A program made the position numbers and the translations under genes. 33,783 nt of DNA from Alistipes sp. (GTDB lineage Bacteria > Bacteroidota > Bacteroidia > Bacteroidales > Rikenellaceae): positions 1-33,783 of the forward strand of contig JAFLRT010000015.1 of assembly GCA_022511295.1 (NCBI GenBank), given 5' to 3'. Positions 33,509 to 33,783 of the stretch are shown in pieces. The notes beneath the pieces are model-generated. The model saw only the letters and a program-made list of their open reading frames with translations. It searched no databases and was not told the origin of the DNA. Numbering within the stretch: the first letter of the stretch is position 1; each line of letters begins with the position of its first letter.

Positions 33509-33783
33509 GCGATGATGCTGAAAATTGATGCCGCCGCCACATAGCGTGGGTATTAACCTCCATCAACAGCTCCCACATATAGCGCGGGTCAAATATTGAA
33601 CTTTACGTGTTTCATTTTTGAACCCGTAAGACTATTGGGGGAACGGCTTTCATGATGTTGCTTTTTGTGTATGTACTCTGTCCTTTAAGTCAGTACGCAG
33701 GACTGCGCCGCGCCCCAGCCCCCACCTCGGTGGCGCCACTGGTTTAGTGTCGTCGCTTTTTTGGTTGAGCGCGGCGGGTTTAG
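33509..33783. other. Gene-free end region with imperfect repeats
   Basis: No credible reading frame or RNA gene is seen. It contains two related short blocks (33537-33553 and 33574-33590, both cacata-(ta)-gcg-ygggt), an imperfect inverted repeat (33585-33600 with 33611-33626), a hairpin ccacc/ggtgg near 33723-33734, and GC arms cgccgcgc (33706-33713) and gcgcggcg (33769-33776) that resemble the ends of the palindromic elements at 5437 and 21678. Confidence 0.5.

Overview
The window looks like a chromosomal segment of a Bacteroidales bacterium, perhaps Rikenellaceae/Alistipes (inference from gene content and a moderately GC-rich composition judged by eye). The evidence is a SusC/SusD polysaccharide-utilization locus (PUL), several promoters of the Bacteroidetes form TTTG-N19/20-TAnnTTTG, a Bacteroidetes-type exported dipeptidyl peptidase III, and AT-rich leaders without strong Shine-Dalgarno sites. 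All named genes appear intact. I found no transposase, integrase, CRISPR array or rRNA.

Layout. 1-364: a tRNA-Gly(GCC) gene on the minus strand with its own promoter and terminator, and beyond it a second copy of the 3' end of the same tRNA with a different terminator. 365-5300 (minus): a tight five-gene operon encoding a heterodisulfide-reductase-like (Hdr) redox complex: HdrC, HdrB, HdrA, a second HdrC-type ferredoxin, and a membrane protein that joins a cytochrome-b-like domain to a HdrD-like iron-sulfur domain. 5437-5542: a GC-rich palindromic element and a perfect 42-bp palindromic terminator. 5574-16416: a compact N-glycan PUL. On the minus strand lie susC, susD, a GH18 endo-beta-N-acetylglucosaminidase and a DUF1735-LamG lipoprotein. 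Divergent to them is a lipoprotein that fuses a complete GH92 alpha-mannosidase to a complete GH125 exo-alpha-1,6-mannosidase.

16449-22813 (minus) holds housekeeping genes: a long RSH (p)ppGpp enzyme with a damaged hydrolase site, a zinc-ribbon methyltransferase, xseB, xseA, a small plug-TonB protein and prfA. 22942-28624 (minus) holds DPP III, leuS and an exported esterase, probably co-transcribed. 28736-33442 (plus) is an operon of panC, panD, a DUF456 membrane protein and an M16 peptidase, ended by a clear terminator. The last 275 bases hold only imperfect repeats.

How it works together (inference). In the PUL, the GH18 enzyme would cut oligomannose N-glycans from glycoproteins at the cell surface, the DUF1735-LamG protein would help hold the glycan, SusCD would import it, and the GH92-GH125 chimera would strip alpha-1,2/1,3 and then alpha-1,6 mannoses. 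The Hdr operon would pass electrons between an unknown soluble thiol/disulfide or ferredoxin-type partner and the quinone pool. The two most unusual items are the GH92-GH125 fusion and the Hdr operon that contains both HdrABC-like and fused HdrED-like parts.
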